Shown in pieces: positions 1 through 6,298 of a stretch of 34,966 bases of DNA (its first letter is position 1; every line of letters starts with the position of its first letter). The position numbers and the translations under genes were made by a program. The notes under the pieces were generated by a model that made no database searches, was not told where the DNA came from, and saw only the letters and a program-made list of their open reading frames with translations. Source of the stretch: Deltaproteobacteria bacterium (GTDB taxonomy: Bacteria > Desulfobacterota > Desulfobulbia > Desulfobulbales > JAGXFP01); NCBI GenBank assembly GCA_020056965.1, contig JAGVGT010000009.1, positions 1 to 34,966 on the forward strand, written 5' to 3'.

Positions 1-131
1 CAGATCGCGGGCATGGCCCGCTCCTACTTACAGAATGGTCAGACCATTGTGCCAATCCAGAAAATCTCGCTGAACACCTGCTTAGCAACGGGAAGGGGAA
101 CGGCATCGGGGTTAGCGCTCCCGCCCTGATT

Positions 132-155
132 CCGAATCCTGAATTCTGGATTCGG
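132..155. repeat. Short inverted repeat upstream of radA
   Basis: CCGAATCC (132-139) and GGATTCGG (148-155) flank TGAATTCT. This resembles the GAATTC/GATTC-rich short repeats near 24410-24620. Nothing else is recognisable in the first 209 bases, which hold no convincing gene. Confidence 0.5.
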
Positions 156-209
156 CCGCCTCTGCATCAATTGATGCAACCCAACAATTTCCCGGCTATA
201 CTGCCCGCC

Positions 210-1571
210 ATGGCCAAGGAAAAAACCAAAATCATCTTCATCTGTAGCGACTGCGGCGCAGACTACTCTCACTGGCTGGGCCAGTGCAGCGCTTGCGGGG
301 CCTGGGACACCGTCAAGGAAGGCAAGCTGGCGCCGCCGCCGGCCAAAGGGCGCTATCACGGCTATGCCGGGGAACGCTCCGAGGTCAAGACCATGGCCCA
401 GGTGGCCTCCACCTCGGCTCCCCGCTTCAGCAGCGGCCTGGCCGAATTCGACCGGGTCCTGGGCGGCGGGGTGGTGCCGGGTTCGGTGGTCTTGGTCGGT
501 GGCGATCCCGGGGTCGGCAAGTCCACCGTCCTGCTCCAGGTCTGCTGCGAACTGGCCGGCCGGATGAAGGTGCTCTACATCACCGGCGAGGAATCCCTCC
601 AGCAGATCACCATGCGAGCCCGGCGGCTGGAGCTGCCCGACCACGGGCTGCTGCTGCTGGCCGAGACCCGCATCGAGGAAATCTGCGCAATCGCCCTCCA
701 GGAAAAACCGCAGGTCATCGTCATCGACTCGATCCAGACCATGCAGTCGGCCCAAGTCAGCTCCGCCCCCGGCAGCGTCACCCAGGTCCGCGAGTCGGCG
801 GCCCTGCTCACCTCTTTTGCCAAACACAGCGACACGGCAATCTTTCTGATCGGCCACGTCACCAAGAGCGGCGATCTGGCCGGTCCCCGGGTGCTGGAGC
901 ATATTATCGACGTGGTCTGCTATATCGAGGGCGGCACCGACAGCCGCTACCGGGTGCTGCGGGCGGTGAAGAACCGTTATGGGGCGGTCAATGAGCTGGG
1001 GGTCTTCGCCATGACCGACCGGGGGCTCAAAGAGGTCAAAAACCCCTCGGCCATCTTCCTGACCAAGCACGAGCAGCCCATGCCGGGCAGCGCCGTCATG
1101 GTGATCTGGGAGGGCAGCCGCCCCCTGCTGGTAGAGATCCAGGCCCTGGCCGACGACAGTTACGGCGAGAGCCCGCGCCGGGTCACCCTGGGGCTCGACT
1201 ACCAGCGTCTGGCCATGCTGTTGGCCGTTTTGCACAAGCACGGGCGGGTCGCCACCTACAACAAGGATGTCTTCGTCAACGTGGTTGGCGGCATCCGGGT
1301 CAACGAGACCAGCGCCGACCTGGCCCTGCTCCTGGCCGTGGTCTCCAGCCTGAAAAACCAACCGTTGCCCCAGGATCTGGTGATCTTCGGCGAGGTGGGG
1401 CTGGCCGGCGAGATCCGGCCGGTGCCGGGCGGTCAGGAGCGGCTACGCGAGGCGGCCAAGCACGGGTTCAAGCGGGCCCTGGTCCCCAAGGGCAACGCCC
1501 CCCGGCAACCGATCAAGGGGCTGGAGGTCATCGGGGTCAGCAAACTCTCCGAGGCCTTGGAGAGCATTTAA
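210..1571 (+). CDS. radA: DNA repair protein RadA (Sms)
   Basis: RecA-like ATPase/DNA helicase that helps process recombination intermediates and stalled forks in the cytoplasm. The protein opens with a four-cysteine zinc finger (CSDCG...CSACG, about residues 12-30). It then has a Walker A loop GGDPGVGKST, the RadA signature KNRYG in the middle, and a C-terminal Lon-like domain (VFVNVVGGIRVNETSADLALLLA, quoted in part: NVVGGIRVNETSADL). At 453 aa it is full length. I chose the ATG at 210 (MAKEKTKI) because RadA proteins normally begin there; TTG 171 and ATG 174 would add an unrelated extension. The closest resemblance I recall is to gammaproteobacterial RadA. It stands alone on this strand and is followed by the small-RNA repeat region. 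Confidence 0.96.
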   Translation: MAKEKTKIIFICSDCGADYSHWLGQCSACGAWDTVKEGKLAPPPAKGRYHGYAGERSEVKTMAQVASTSAPRFSSGLAEFDRVLGGGVVPGSVVLVGGDPGVGKSTVLLQVCCELAGRMKVLYITGEESLQQITMRARRLELPDHGLLLLAETRIEEICAIALQEKPQVIVIDSIQTMQSAQVSSAPGSVTQVRESAALLTSFAKHSDTAIFLIGHVTKSGDLAGPRVLEHIIDVVCYIEGGTDSRYRVLRAVKNRYGAVNELGVFAMTDRGLKEVKNPSAIFLTKHEQPMPGSAVMVIWEGSRPLLVEIQALADDSYGESPRRVTLGLDYQRLAMLLAVLHKHGRVATYNKDVFVNVVGGIRVNETSADLALLLAVVSSLKNQPLPQDLVIFGEVGLAGEIRPVPGGQERLREAAKHGFKRALVPKGNAPRQPIKGLEVIGVSKLSEALESI

Positions 1572-1644
1572 CTGTTCCAATCTGGTACAATAAATTACAC
1601 CAAAACCCGCTCGGAATCGGGTAAATCCAATTTATTAAACCGAC

Positions 1645-1674
1645 AGTCCATTTGGGTCGGCGGCTTGGACTTTT
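1645..1674 (+). terminator. Possible radA terminator
   Basis: AGTCCA (1645-1650) can pair with TGGACT (1666-1671), followed by a short T run. The stem is only 6 bp with a long GC-rich loop, so the assignment is weak. It also lies between the GGTACAA block at 1584 and the first sigma-54 promoter. Confidence 0.35.
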
Positions 1675-1729
1675 CTCTAACTATTTAATATTATTCTGTA
1701 AAGATAAATAGTTTACTTGGTTATTTAAG

Positions 1730-1746
1730 TTGGCATGGCCATTGCT
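1730..1746 (+). promoter_or_regulatory. Sigma-54 (-24/-12) promoter of small RNA 1
   Basis: TTGGCATGGCCATTGCT matches the RpoN consensus TTGGCACG-N4-TTGCW. GG is at 1732-1733 and GC at 1744-1745, the obligatory spacing. The predicted start of transcription is about 1757. Confidence 0.85.
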
Positions 1747-1756
1747 TTTAGAAAGA

Positions 1757-1830
1757 GACAAATAGAAAGAAATCCCCCCTTTCTTTCCCTCCTTGAAACC
1801 GGTCAGTCCTCCCCCCTGACCGGTTTTTCT
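1757..1830 (+). ncRNA. Candidate sigma-54-dependent small RNA, copy 1
   Basis: Predicted RNA of about 74 nt. Hairpin 1 is GAAAGAAA (1765-1772) paired with TTTCTTTC (1780-1787) around a TCCCCCC loop. The linker 1788-1795 reads CCTCCTTG, like the anti-Shine-Dalgarno end of 16S rRNA. Hairpin 2 is AAACCGGTCAG (1796-1806) paired with CTGACCGGTTT (1816-1826) around a TCCTCCCCC loop, followed by a U run, so it doubles as the terminator. No start codon with a ribosome site is present. The C-rich loops and linker suggest pairing with ribosome-binding sites of mRNAs, which is inference. I do not recognise the family. Confidence 0.75.
1796..1830 (+). terminator. Intrinsic terminator of small RNA 1
   Basis: An 11-bp perfect stem, 1796-1806 with 1816-1826, has a 9-nt C-rich loop and a T tract at 1824-1830. 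Confidence 0.85.
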
Positions 1831-2072
1831 TTGTTCACTCCCCGGCATTATGACCTGCCAGGCGAAAATCTTACCAGAAAGTGCGACCCGGTCATCGGTG
1901 GCGCCCGGGTTCGGCCGACCAGTCCGCGGGTACAAATTATCCTGCGCAAACCGGGAAATTCAATAATTGGCACCCGATCACCCCCCGCGGACTTTTTGGG
2001 GCGGCGGCTTTGGTCGGCTGTAACTGGCCAATATCAATCAGTAAATCTAGAAAGTTTTTGCGATTCTCCAAG

Positions 2073-2089
2073 TTGGCATGGCCATTGCT
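2073..2089 (+). promoter_or_regulatory. Sigma-54 (-24/-12) promoter of small RNA 2
   Basis: It is identical over the core to the first copy (TTGGCATGGCCATTGCT). GG is at 2075-2076 and GC at 2087-2088. Predicted start is about 2100. Confidence 0.85.
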
Positions 2090-2099
2090 TTTAGAAAGA

Positions 2100-2173
2100 G
2101 ACAACATAGAAAGAAACCCCCCTTTCTTTCCCTCCTTGAAACCGGCCAGTCCTCCCCCCTGGCCGGTTTTTCT
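2100..2173 (+). ncRNA. Candidate sigma-54-dependent small RNA, copy 2
   Basis: It has the same architecture as copy 1. Hairpin 1 is 2109-2116 with 2123-2130 and a CCCCCC loop. The linker is CCTCCTTG (2131-2138). Hairpin 2 is AAACCGGCCAG (2139-2149) with CTGGCCGGTTT (2159-2169) and a TCCTCCCCC loop, followed by T5CT4. Against copy 1, the stem pair T1803-A1819 has become C2146-G2162. This compensatory change supports selection on RNA pairing. Confidence 0.75.
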
Positions 2174-2175
2174 TT
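2139..2175 (+). terminator. Intrinsic terminator of small RNA 2
   Basis: An 11-bp perfect stem, 2139-2149 with 2159-2169, is followed by a T-rich tract to about 2176. Confidence 0.85.
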
Positions 2176-2391
2176 TTGCACTTCCGGGGTTATTGGTCGA
2201 CCAGTCGAAAATCTTCCCGGAAAGTCCGGTCTGGCTGCCCTGACGGCCTTCTTCCTGGTACAAATAATCCTGCGCGAACCGGGATAATTCAAAAATTAGC
2301 ACCCGGTCACGACCGGTGCAGACCTCTGGTCCTGGTTGGTAACGGCTTGATATTGCAGGATTTGTGTAAATATTTAGCGCTTATTCCGGGT

Positions 2392-2408
2392 TTGGCACAT
2401 CATCTGCA
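2392..2408 (+). promoter_or_regulatory. Sigma-54 (-24/-12) promoter of small RNA 3
   Basis: TTGGCACATCATCTGCA: GG is at 2394-2395 and GC at 2406-2407. It differs from the first two promoters in the spacer, yet keeps the -24 and -12 elements exactly. Predicted start is about 2419. Confidence 0.75.
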
Positions 2409-2418
2409 AAGTGATAAA

Positions 2419-2494
2419 GACATCTCAGAAAAAGCCTTTCTTTTTCCTCATCGAAACCGGCCGGGTCCCCCCCCTGGCCGGTTTCACCTTTTTT
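2419..2494 (+). ncRNA. Candidate sigma-54-dependent small RNA, copy 3 (diverged)
   Basis: Hairpin 1 is GAAAAAG (2428-2434) with CTTTTTC (2440-2446). Hairpin 2 starts GAAACCGGCC (2453-2462) and pairs with GGCCGGTTTC (2476-2485). Three further inner pairs (G2463-T2475, G2464-C2474, G2465-C2473) leave a TCCCCCC heptaloop, the same as hairpin 1 of copy 1. A T run at 2489-2494 ends it. The CCTCCTT linker is not kept here (CTCATC instead), so this copy may have different targets. It ends about 60 bp before tRNA-Ser. Confidence 0.65.
2453..2494 (+). terminator. Intrinsic terminator of small RNA 3
   Basis: A 10-13 bp GC-rich stem, 2453-2465 with 2473-2485, is followed by CACC and six T. Confidence 0.75.
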
Positions 2495-2508
2495 GCCCCC
2501 CAGCATTA

Positions 2509-2537
2509 TTGACATGCCCAATCGGAAATGTTACATG
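2509..2537 (+). promoter_or_regulatory. Sigma-70 type promoter of the tRNA-Ser pair
   Basis: A perfect -35 TTGACA (2509-2514), a 17-bp spacer and a weak -10 TACATG (2532-2537) place the start about 14 nt before the first tRNA. Confidence 0.55.
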
Positions 2538-2556
2538 ATTGGCTGGTTTGCGGCCA

Positions 2557-2642
2557 GGAGGAATGGCCGAGCGGTTTAAGGCGGCGGTCTTGAAAACCGT
2601 TGAACGAAAGTTCCGTGGGTTCGAATCCTACTTCCTCCGCCA
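2557..2642 (+). tRNA. tRNA-Ser (anticodon TGA)
   Basis: Acceptor stem GGAGGAA (2557-2563) pairs with TTCCTCC, followed by discriminator G and an encoded CCA ending at 2642. The anticodon loop CTTGAAA carries TGA. A long variable arm (GAACGAAAGTTC) and T-loop GGGTTCGAATCC are present, as expected of a class II serine tRNA. Its partner follows 11 bp later. Confidence 0.96.
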
Positions 2643-2653
2643 AATATGATTCA

Positions 2654-2746
2654 GGAGAGATGACCGAGAGGCCGAAGGTGCCCGCCTGCTAAGCGAGTGT
2701 AGGGTCAAAAACCTTACCAAGGGTTCGAATCCCTTTCTCTCCGCCA
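2654..2746 (+). tRNA. tRNA-Ser (anticodon GCT)
   Basis: Acceptor stem GGAGAGA (2654-2660) pairs with TCTCTCC, followed by G and an encoded CCA ending at 2746. The anticodon loop CTGCTAA carries GCT. The long variable arm (TGTAGGGTC...CCTTACCA) fits a serine tRNA. It is probably co-transcribed with the tRNA-Ser(TGA) just upstream. Confidence 0.96.
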
Positions 2747-2755
2747 AAAAAAGAG

Positions 2756-2790
2756 AACCCCCGCAGCCGTAAGGCTTCGGGGGTTTTTTT
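2756..2790 (+). terminator. Intrinsic terminator after the tRNA-Ser pair
   Basis: AACCCCCG (2756-2763) pairs with CGGGGGTT (2778-2785) around an inner GCC/GGC stem, and is followed by a seven-T run. The 170 bp between it and the end of the next gene at 2963 show nothing else. Confidence 0.9.
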
Positions 2791-2962
2791 GTGGCGGATT
2801 TTCGCTTGGTGATTTTAGCTTTCCGGGCTGTCGTGAGCAGTCCCTTATTCCAGGCGATTCAGGTTCTGGTTTTCAAGGTGCCGTCTTACTCAACAACTCA
2901 AAGCGAGCGAGCCTGAAAATCGGGGGGCGCGCACCGAAAAATTACCTACCGTCTATGTCCAG

Positions 2963-4231
2963 CTATTTGTAAACCAGCAACTGCACCACTGCCCGCTCGG
3001 CGGATGAAACGACGTCCGCGAAGGGACGAAGGCTGCTGTCCGGAACCGGCAGCCTGATTGCTACCTCCGGCAACGAGTCGATCAGCGACAACGCATAGGT
3101 AGACTTGACCGCGTAATTGATGTTCTGCGGCAAGCTGCCGGTCGTTTCCAGGGCCACATCCCCCCTGATCTGGGCCTTAACCACCCCCACCACATTGCCG
3201 TTAAAATCGAGGAGCGGGCCACCGGAATTTCCGGGCTGGACCTGCACGCTGATCTGGTAAAAACGCGGGTCGTCCTGCGCCCCGGCCATACTGCTCACCG
3301 ATCCCTTGGTGAACTTGTTTGCCACCCCTTGTAGTTGCGGGTTGGGGAAACCGATGGTGAATACATCCTGGCCCAGAGTGGCGCTGCGGGCCGGAGCAAA
3401 GGCCAGGGCCAGCAGCGGTTGACCGGTGGTCACCTTGAGCAGGGCCAGATCGGAGTCGGTGTCGCGCCGGACCACGGTGGCGTCGAGCAACCGCTCGCCC
3501 AGCTTGGCTTTAATCGCCCGGGCATTTTCAACTACATGGGCACAGGTAAGGATATAGCCTTCGGGGGTGATGATAAAGCCGCTGCCGCTGCTGCTGGAGG
3601 TTGGGCTAATCGCCGAGGCTTGCCCGGCCGATGTCACGGCAGATAAATCCGCCTGGGTTTGTGGGTGGTTGATCTTTTCCTGGATCCGGGCCGACTGGGC
3701 CTGGGCCTCGGCCAACCCTTGCGGGGTGAGCTTAGCGGCCAGGAGGTCACGATTAATAATTCCCTTTTCATCGCCGGTGGCGGCGGCCAGGCTGGACCAG
3801 ACGTAGGCCAGACCGAAATTCTGGGGAACGCCCTGGCCTTCAAAGTACATCACGGCCAGGTTGACCTGGGCCTTGGCATGGCCTTGCTCGGCGGCCTTGG
3901 TGTACCAGGCCAAAGCCTGCTGGTAATCTTGGGGGACGCCGACTCCCTCCTTGTACATCACCCCCAGGTTGGCCTGGGCGTCGGCATTACCCTGCACGGC
4001 CCCCTTGGTATACCACAGTACCGCCTGCTGGTAATCCTGGGGAACCACCTCGCCCTTATCGTACATGAGTCCGAGGTTGACCTGGGCCTTGGCATCCCCC
4101 TGCTCGGCGGCCTTAAGGGTGGCGGTGAAATCGGCCGGTTCGCCTTGCGCCCAAGCGGGCAAAGCCGGCACGCCAGTCAACAGGACGAGGAGCAGCAGGA
4201 GGTTACGGAATCGAAACGGGCTGGGACGCAT
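2963..4231 (-). CDS. Periplasmic Sel1-repeat / trypsin-like serine protease
   Basis: A 422-aa secreted protein. Residues 1-29 are a signal peptide ending in PAWAQG. Three Sel1-like TPR repeats follow (about 35-150; AQVNLGLMYDKG, AQANLGVMYKEG, AQVNLAVMYFEG). A Ser-rich linker leads to a DegP/HtrA-like (S1C) protease domain at about 212-400. The catalytic triad is visible: His232 in TCAHVVENA, Asp261 in DTDSDLALLK and Ser336 in QPGNSGGPLLD. No PDZ domain is present, so it is not DegP itself. Sel1 repeats usually mediate protein contacts and may recruit substrates or partners. The start has a good ribosome site (AAAGGAG, 5 bp before ATG). A possible sigma-54 promoter lies upstream at 4297-4313. 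Confidence 0.88.
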   Translation of the reverse strand: MRPSPFRFRNLLLLLVLLTGVPALPAWAQGEPADFTATLKAAEQGDAKAQVNLGLMYDKGEVVPQDYQQAVLWYTKGAVQGNADAQANLGVMYKEGVGVPQDYQQALAWYTKAAEQGHAKAQVNLAVMYFEGQGVPQNFGLAYVWSSLAAATGDEKGIINRDLLAAKLTPQGLAEAQAQSARIQEKINHPQTQADLSAVTSAGQASAISPTSSSSGSGFIITPEGYILTCAHVVENARAIKAKLGERLLDATVVRRDTDSDLALLKVTTGQPLLALAFAPARSATLGQDVFTIGFPNPQLQGVANKFTKGSVSSMAGAQDDPRFYQISVQVQPGNSGGPLLDFNGNVVGVVKAQIRGDVALETTGSLPQNINYAVKSTYALSLIDSLPEVAIRLPVPDSSLRPFADVVSSAERAVVQLLVYK

Positions 4232-4296
4232 ATTTTCTCCTTTGAACTAATGGGCTGAAAAATCGGGGACCGATCTTAACTGTCGGCATCAGTAAA

Positions 4297-4313
4297 TGCA
4301 CAAACCAGGCCAG
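4297..4313 (-). promoter_or_regulatory. Possible sigma-54 promoter of the Sel1-protease gene
   Basis: On the minus strand it reads CTGGCCTGGTTTGTGCA. GG (4311-4310) and GC (4299-4298) are correctly spaced, but the -12 TTGC has one mismatch. The predicted leader is about 55 nt. A dyad (CCTGTCCC 4330-4337 with GGGACAGG 4374-4381) lies just upstream. Confidence 0.4.
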
Positions 4314-4329
4314 ATAATTTCGCGATTCA

Positions 4330-4381
4330 CCTGTCCCGGACCCGGGCTGGCCGGGTTGCCCCACCCGGTAATGGGGACAGG
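4330..4381. repeat. Dyad with nested hairpins upstream of the Sel1-protease promoter
   Basis: CCTGTCCC (4330-4337) pairs with GGGACAGG (4374-4381) around CCCGG-rich inner stems. It is a possible activator site or bidirectional hairpin. The 632 bases from 4232 to 4863 contain no supportable gene, only this dyad, the 4549 element, the 4648 dyad and the 4736 promoter. Confidence 0.4.
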
Positions 4382-4548
4382 CGTGAATAAAATGAAAAGT
4401 GTTCATTGCCAGAATGGCCACACCCCAGATGGCGTGGCAGATCAAGCCGATATTCCGGCGAAGGGAGGCCCAATCATACAGTTTGGAACTCCGCGATTGA
4501 TTCGGAAGAGCGCCGTTTCCAGGACGGCCACCGGGCCAGGTCGCCACG

Positions 4549-4577
4549 CCCGCAATATCCTGAGGTTCCACCAAATA
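4549..4577 (+). repeat. Dispersed element with core GGTTCCACCAAAT, copy 1
   Basis: The 29 bases starting CCCGCAATAT and ending CCACCAAATA match 29825-29853 at 27 of 29 positions; the core GGTTCCACCAAAT recurs at 27576-27588. All three copies lie upstream of a sigma-54-type promoter on the same strand, here about 160 bp before it. It may be an activator (enhancer) site. Confidence 0.6.
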
Positions 4578-4647
4578 CTGAGGCCGATCCGGGCAATCCG
4601 GCCGTCCCGACCTTTGGGTGTCGCCCGCCCCGGTCTTTTGCTAAATA

Positions 4648-4713
4648 GTGGTTTCGCCTCGCCGCCTCCTTCCAGGCTCAGGCGGAAGCGGATTCTGGCG
4701 GTGCCGAAACCAC
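4648..4713. repeat. Long dyad upstream of the DUF2959 lipoprotein promoter
   Basis: GTGGTTTCG (4648-4656) is the reverse complement of CGAAACCAC (4705-4713). A nested CCGCCT...AGGCGG pair lies inside. It ends 25 bp before the -24 element at 4738, a place where activator sites or a terminator could lie. Confidence 0.5.
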
Positions 4714-4735
4714 CTTCTGACTTTTCTTCGGCGGT

Positions 4736-4752
4736 TTGGCGTGCAATTTGCT
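4736..4752 (+). promoter_or_regulatory. Sigma-54 promoter of the DUF2959 lipoprotein gene
   Basis: TTGGCGTGCAATTTGCT: GG is at 4738-4739 and GC at 4750-4751. Predicted start is about 4763, giving a leader of about 100 nt with a short stem AGGTTC (4770-4775)/GAACCT (4797-4802). Confidence 0.75.
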
Positions 4753-4863
4753 GTGCAGTAATGGGTAGGAGGTTCAGCGAGCCGGCATGGCCCGAGGAAC
4801 CTGGATAGCGGGGAGTACCCCCAAAAAAAATTAATCAACCCCACACTGCCATCGGAGATCATT

Positions 4864-5511
4864 ATGAAAACCAGAAAGTTCCCACTCGCCTTGTTCACCA
4901 TGCTGACGATCGGCGCGGCCGCCTTCCTGGTCGGTTGTGCGACCACCGGCATGGACCGTTCGGTCAAGACCTCCAGCTCCATCCAGGAAGTGGACGATGA
5001 GATCGGCAAAATGGTGGTCCAGCTTGATAAGACCTCGGTATCTCTCGATACCCTTCTGAAGTCCGGACCATCCGATGTGAAAAAATCTTTCGAGACCTAT
5101 TCGGACAATGTGGTCAAGGTGGAAAAGGAGGGCAACCGGGTCCTCAAGCGCATGGAGGAAATGAAGTCGCAAAGCAAGGAGTATTTTGCCGAGTGGGAGA
5201 AGCAGGGGAGCGCCTATGCGAACCCGCGCATCCGCGAACTCAGCGAAGAGCGCCGCCTGAAATTAGCTGAGACCTATGCCAAGGTGCCGGCCGCCGGGGC
5301 AGGAATCAAGGTTACCTATCTGGCTTACCTGTCCGACCTGAAGGAAATCCAGATCTTTCTGTCCAATGATTTAACCCCGCAAGGGATCGCGAGCATTACC
5401 CCGGTCGCCAATAATACCGCCAATGACCTGGAGGCGTTAAAGGCCTCCCTGCAACCGGTAGTCGCCGCCCTGGCCGAGATCAAGGCGGAATTACAAGGCG
5501 GAACCAAATAA
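4864..5511 (+). CDS. DUF2959-family lipoprotein
   Basis: A 215-aa lipoprotein. The signal peptide (1-24) ends in a lipobox FLVGC, with Cys25 the likely lipidated residue. The rest is helical and charged, with heptad-like stretches (about 40-110 and 125-150). The pattern IQEVDDEIGKMVVQLDKTSVSL... is that of the DUF2959 family, whose function is not known to me. A second helical segment is followed by a hydrophobic ITPVANNTANDLEALKASL region near the end. The start is preceded by CGGAG. A sigma-54 promoter at 4736 drives it, and a BON-domain lipoprotein follows 70 bp later, so the two may be co-transcribed envelope-stress proteins (inference). Confidence 0.85.
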   Translation: MKTRKFPLALFTMLTIGAAAFLVGCATTGMDRSVKTSSSIQEVDDEIGKMVVQLDKTSVSLDTLLKSGPSDVKKSFETYSDNVVKVEKEGNRVLKRMEEMKSQSKEYFAEWEKQGSAYANPRIRELSEERRLKLAETYAKVPAAGAGIKVTYLAYLSDLKEIQIFLSNDLTPQGIASITPVANNTANDLEALKASLQPVVAALAEIKAELQGGTK

Positions 5512-5581
5512 GCCCGAGTAACCAACGCCGGCCAAAAAAATCAGGGGCCGGTAACATTGAAAATCCATAGGAGAGCAAATC

Positions 5582-5896
5582 ATGGCAAGACTACAGCGTG
5601 TTTTTAGTTTTCTGGTCATCCTCGGCCTGGCCGTTACCTTTCTGGGCTGTGCCGCCACCCAAAAACACGAAAGCACCGGTCAGTATGTCGATGACTCCGT
5701 GATCACCAGCAAGGTCAAAGCGAATATCTTTGAAGAACCGACCCTGAAAACCCTGCAGATCAATGTCAAGACCTTCAAAGGGGTCGTGCAGTTGAGCGGT
5801 TTTGTTGACTCCCCGCAAAGCGTGACCAGGGCCGGACAGGTTGCCGCCGGTATTGAGGGTGTGAAATCGGTGGAAAACGATCTGCTGATAAAATAG
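5582..5896 (+). CDS. BON-domain lipoprotein
   Basis: A 104-aa lipoprotein. The signal peptide ends in the lipobox FLGC (Cys23). One BON domain fills the rest: DDSVITSKVKANIF...TLQINVKTFKGVVQLSGFV, closing with VAAGIEGVKSVENDLLIK. BON domains of the OsmY/DolP type bind membranes or lipids and occur in proteins that protect the envelope under stress. The ribosome site AGGAGAG lies 6 bp before ATG. The gene follows the DUF2959 lipoprotein and is closed by the hairpin at 5915-5951. A paralogous triple-BON protein is encoded at 14306. Confidence 0.88.
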   Translation: MARLQRVFSFLVILGLAVTFLGCAATQKHESTGQYVDDSVITSKVKANIFEEPTLKTLQINVKTFKGVVQLSGFVDSPQSVTRAGQVAAGIEGVKSVENDLLIK

Positions 5897-5914
5897 CGGT
5901 CGGAACCAGGATGG

Positions 5915-5951
5915 AATCGCCATGACCGGCTTCCGGCTGGTCATGGCGATT
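5915..5951 (+). terminator. Hairpin after the BON lipoprotein gene
   Basis: AATCGCCATGACC (5915-5927) is the exact reverse complement of GGTCATGGCGATT (5939-5951), a 13-bp stem with an 11-nt loop. The T tail is short (TTT), so termination may be partial. Confidence 0.65.
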
Positions 5952-6029
5952 TGCGCAGAGGTGTTTAATCAGGTGTTGGAATGGCGATGGTTGGCTGCCC
6001 CGGCAATCGTCGTTCCCAAGGAGGCTGTA

Positions 6030-6179
6030 ATGCTGTGGACAATTTCCGTGGTCTTGATCGTGCTGTGGCTGCTGGGGTTCGTGACTTCAAATACCATGGG
6101 TGGGCTGATCCATATTCTGCTGGTCATCGCGATTATCATGGTGCTGATCCGCATCATCCAGGGTCGAAAAATCCTCTAG
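6030..6179 (+). CDS. Small DUF5670 (lmo0937-like) membrane protein
   Basis: A 49-aa protein, MLWTISVVLIVLWLLGF..., with two hydrophobic segments (about 2-17 and 25-42) joined by a short SNTMGG turn and ending in IIQGRKIL. The pattern matches the short lmo0937/DUF5670 family of inner-membrane proteins, which are often linked with stress genes and have no assigned reaction. ATG 6030 was chosen because AAGGAGG ends 4 bp upstream. The frame is open further back to 5922, but that extension overlaps the preceding hairpin and has no ribosome site. Confidence 0.8.
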   Translation: MLWTISVVLIVLWLLGFVTSNTMGGLIHILLVIAIIMVLIRIIQGRKIL

Positions 6180-6185
6180 GCTGGT

Positions 6186-6211
6186 ACTCCCGGGAACAAT
6201 CCCGGGTAGTG
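6186..6211 (+). terminator. Weak hairpin after the small membrane protein
   Basis: CCCGGGA and TCCCGGG flank ACAA inside imperfect ACT...AGT arms. No T tract follows, so its role is uncertain. Confidence 0.4.
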
Positions 6212-6298
6212 CGGTTGCGGAGTACAGAAAGTTGGGCTGGTGTCTCTTGCCATTGAGCGGCAGTGGCCACCACCCCGCTTTCCTTAAAGGAGAACATC

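Larger units (their letters stand above)
1583..2500 (+). repeat. Three tandem diverged units, each an upstream block + sigma-54 promoter + two-hairpin RNA
   Basis: Units begin near 1583, 1928 and 2256, a period of about 330-345 bp. Each starts with a GGTACAA block (1584-1590, 1929-1935, 2257-2263). About 140 bp later comes a GG-N10-GC promoter and then a two-hairpin RNA. The block at 1931-1980 is closely matched by 2259-2309, so the spacers are duplicated as well as the RNAs. The units are diverged rather than identical, so the duplication is old and at least part of each copy has been retained. No convincing protein gene lies here; the reading frames present overlap the hairpins and have low-complexity translations. 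Confidence 0.85.

Noticed and set aside
39-1361. 440-codon open frame on the minus strand across radA
   Set aside because: It is antisense to a clear RadA gene, has a low-complexity Gly/Gln/Asp translation and arises from GC-rich codon bias.
1735-2538. Overlapping frames of about 60-120 codons in the repeat region, similar to each other
   Set aside because: Their similarity follows from the DNA repeat. They run through promoter, hairpins and terminators and have no ribosome sites, so RNA genes explain the region better.
4296-4808. 170-codon plus-strand frame upstream of the DUF2959 gene, sharing RNILRFHQI with a frame at 29467-29946
   Set aside because: The shared peptide is only the translated GGTTCCACCAAAT repeat element; both frames cross hairpins and promoters.
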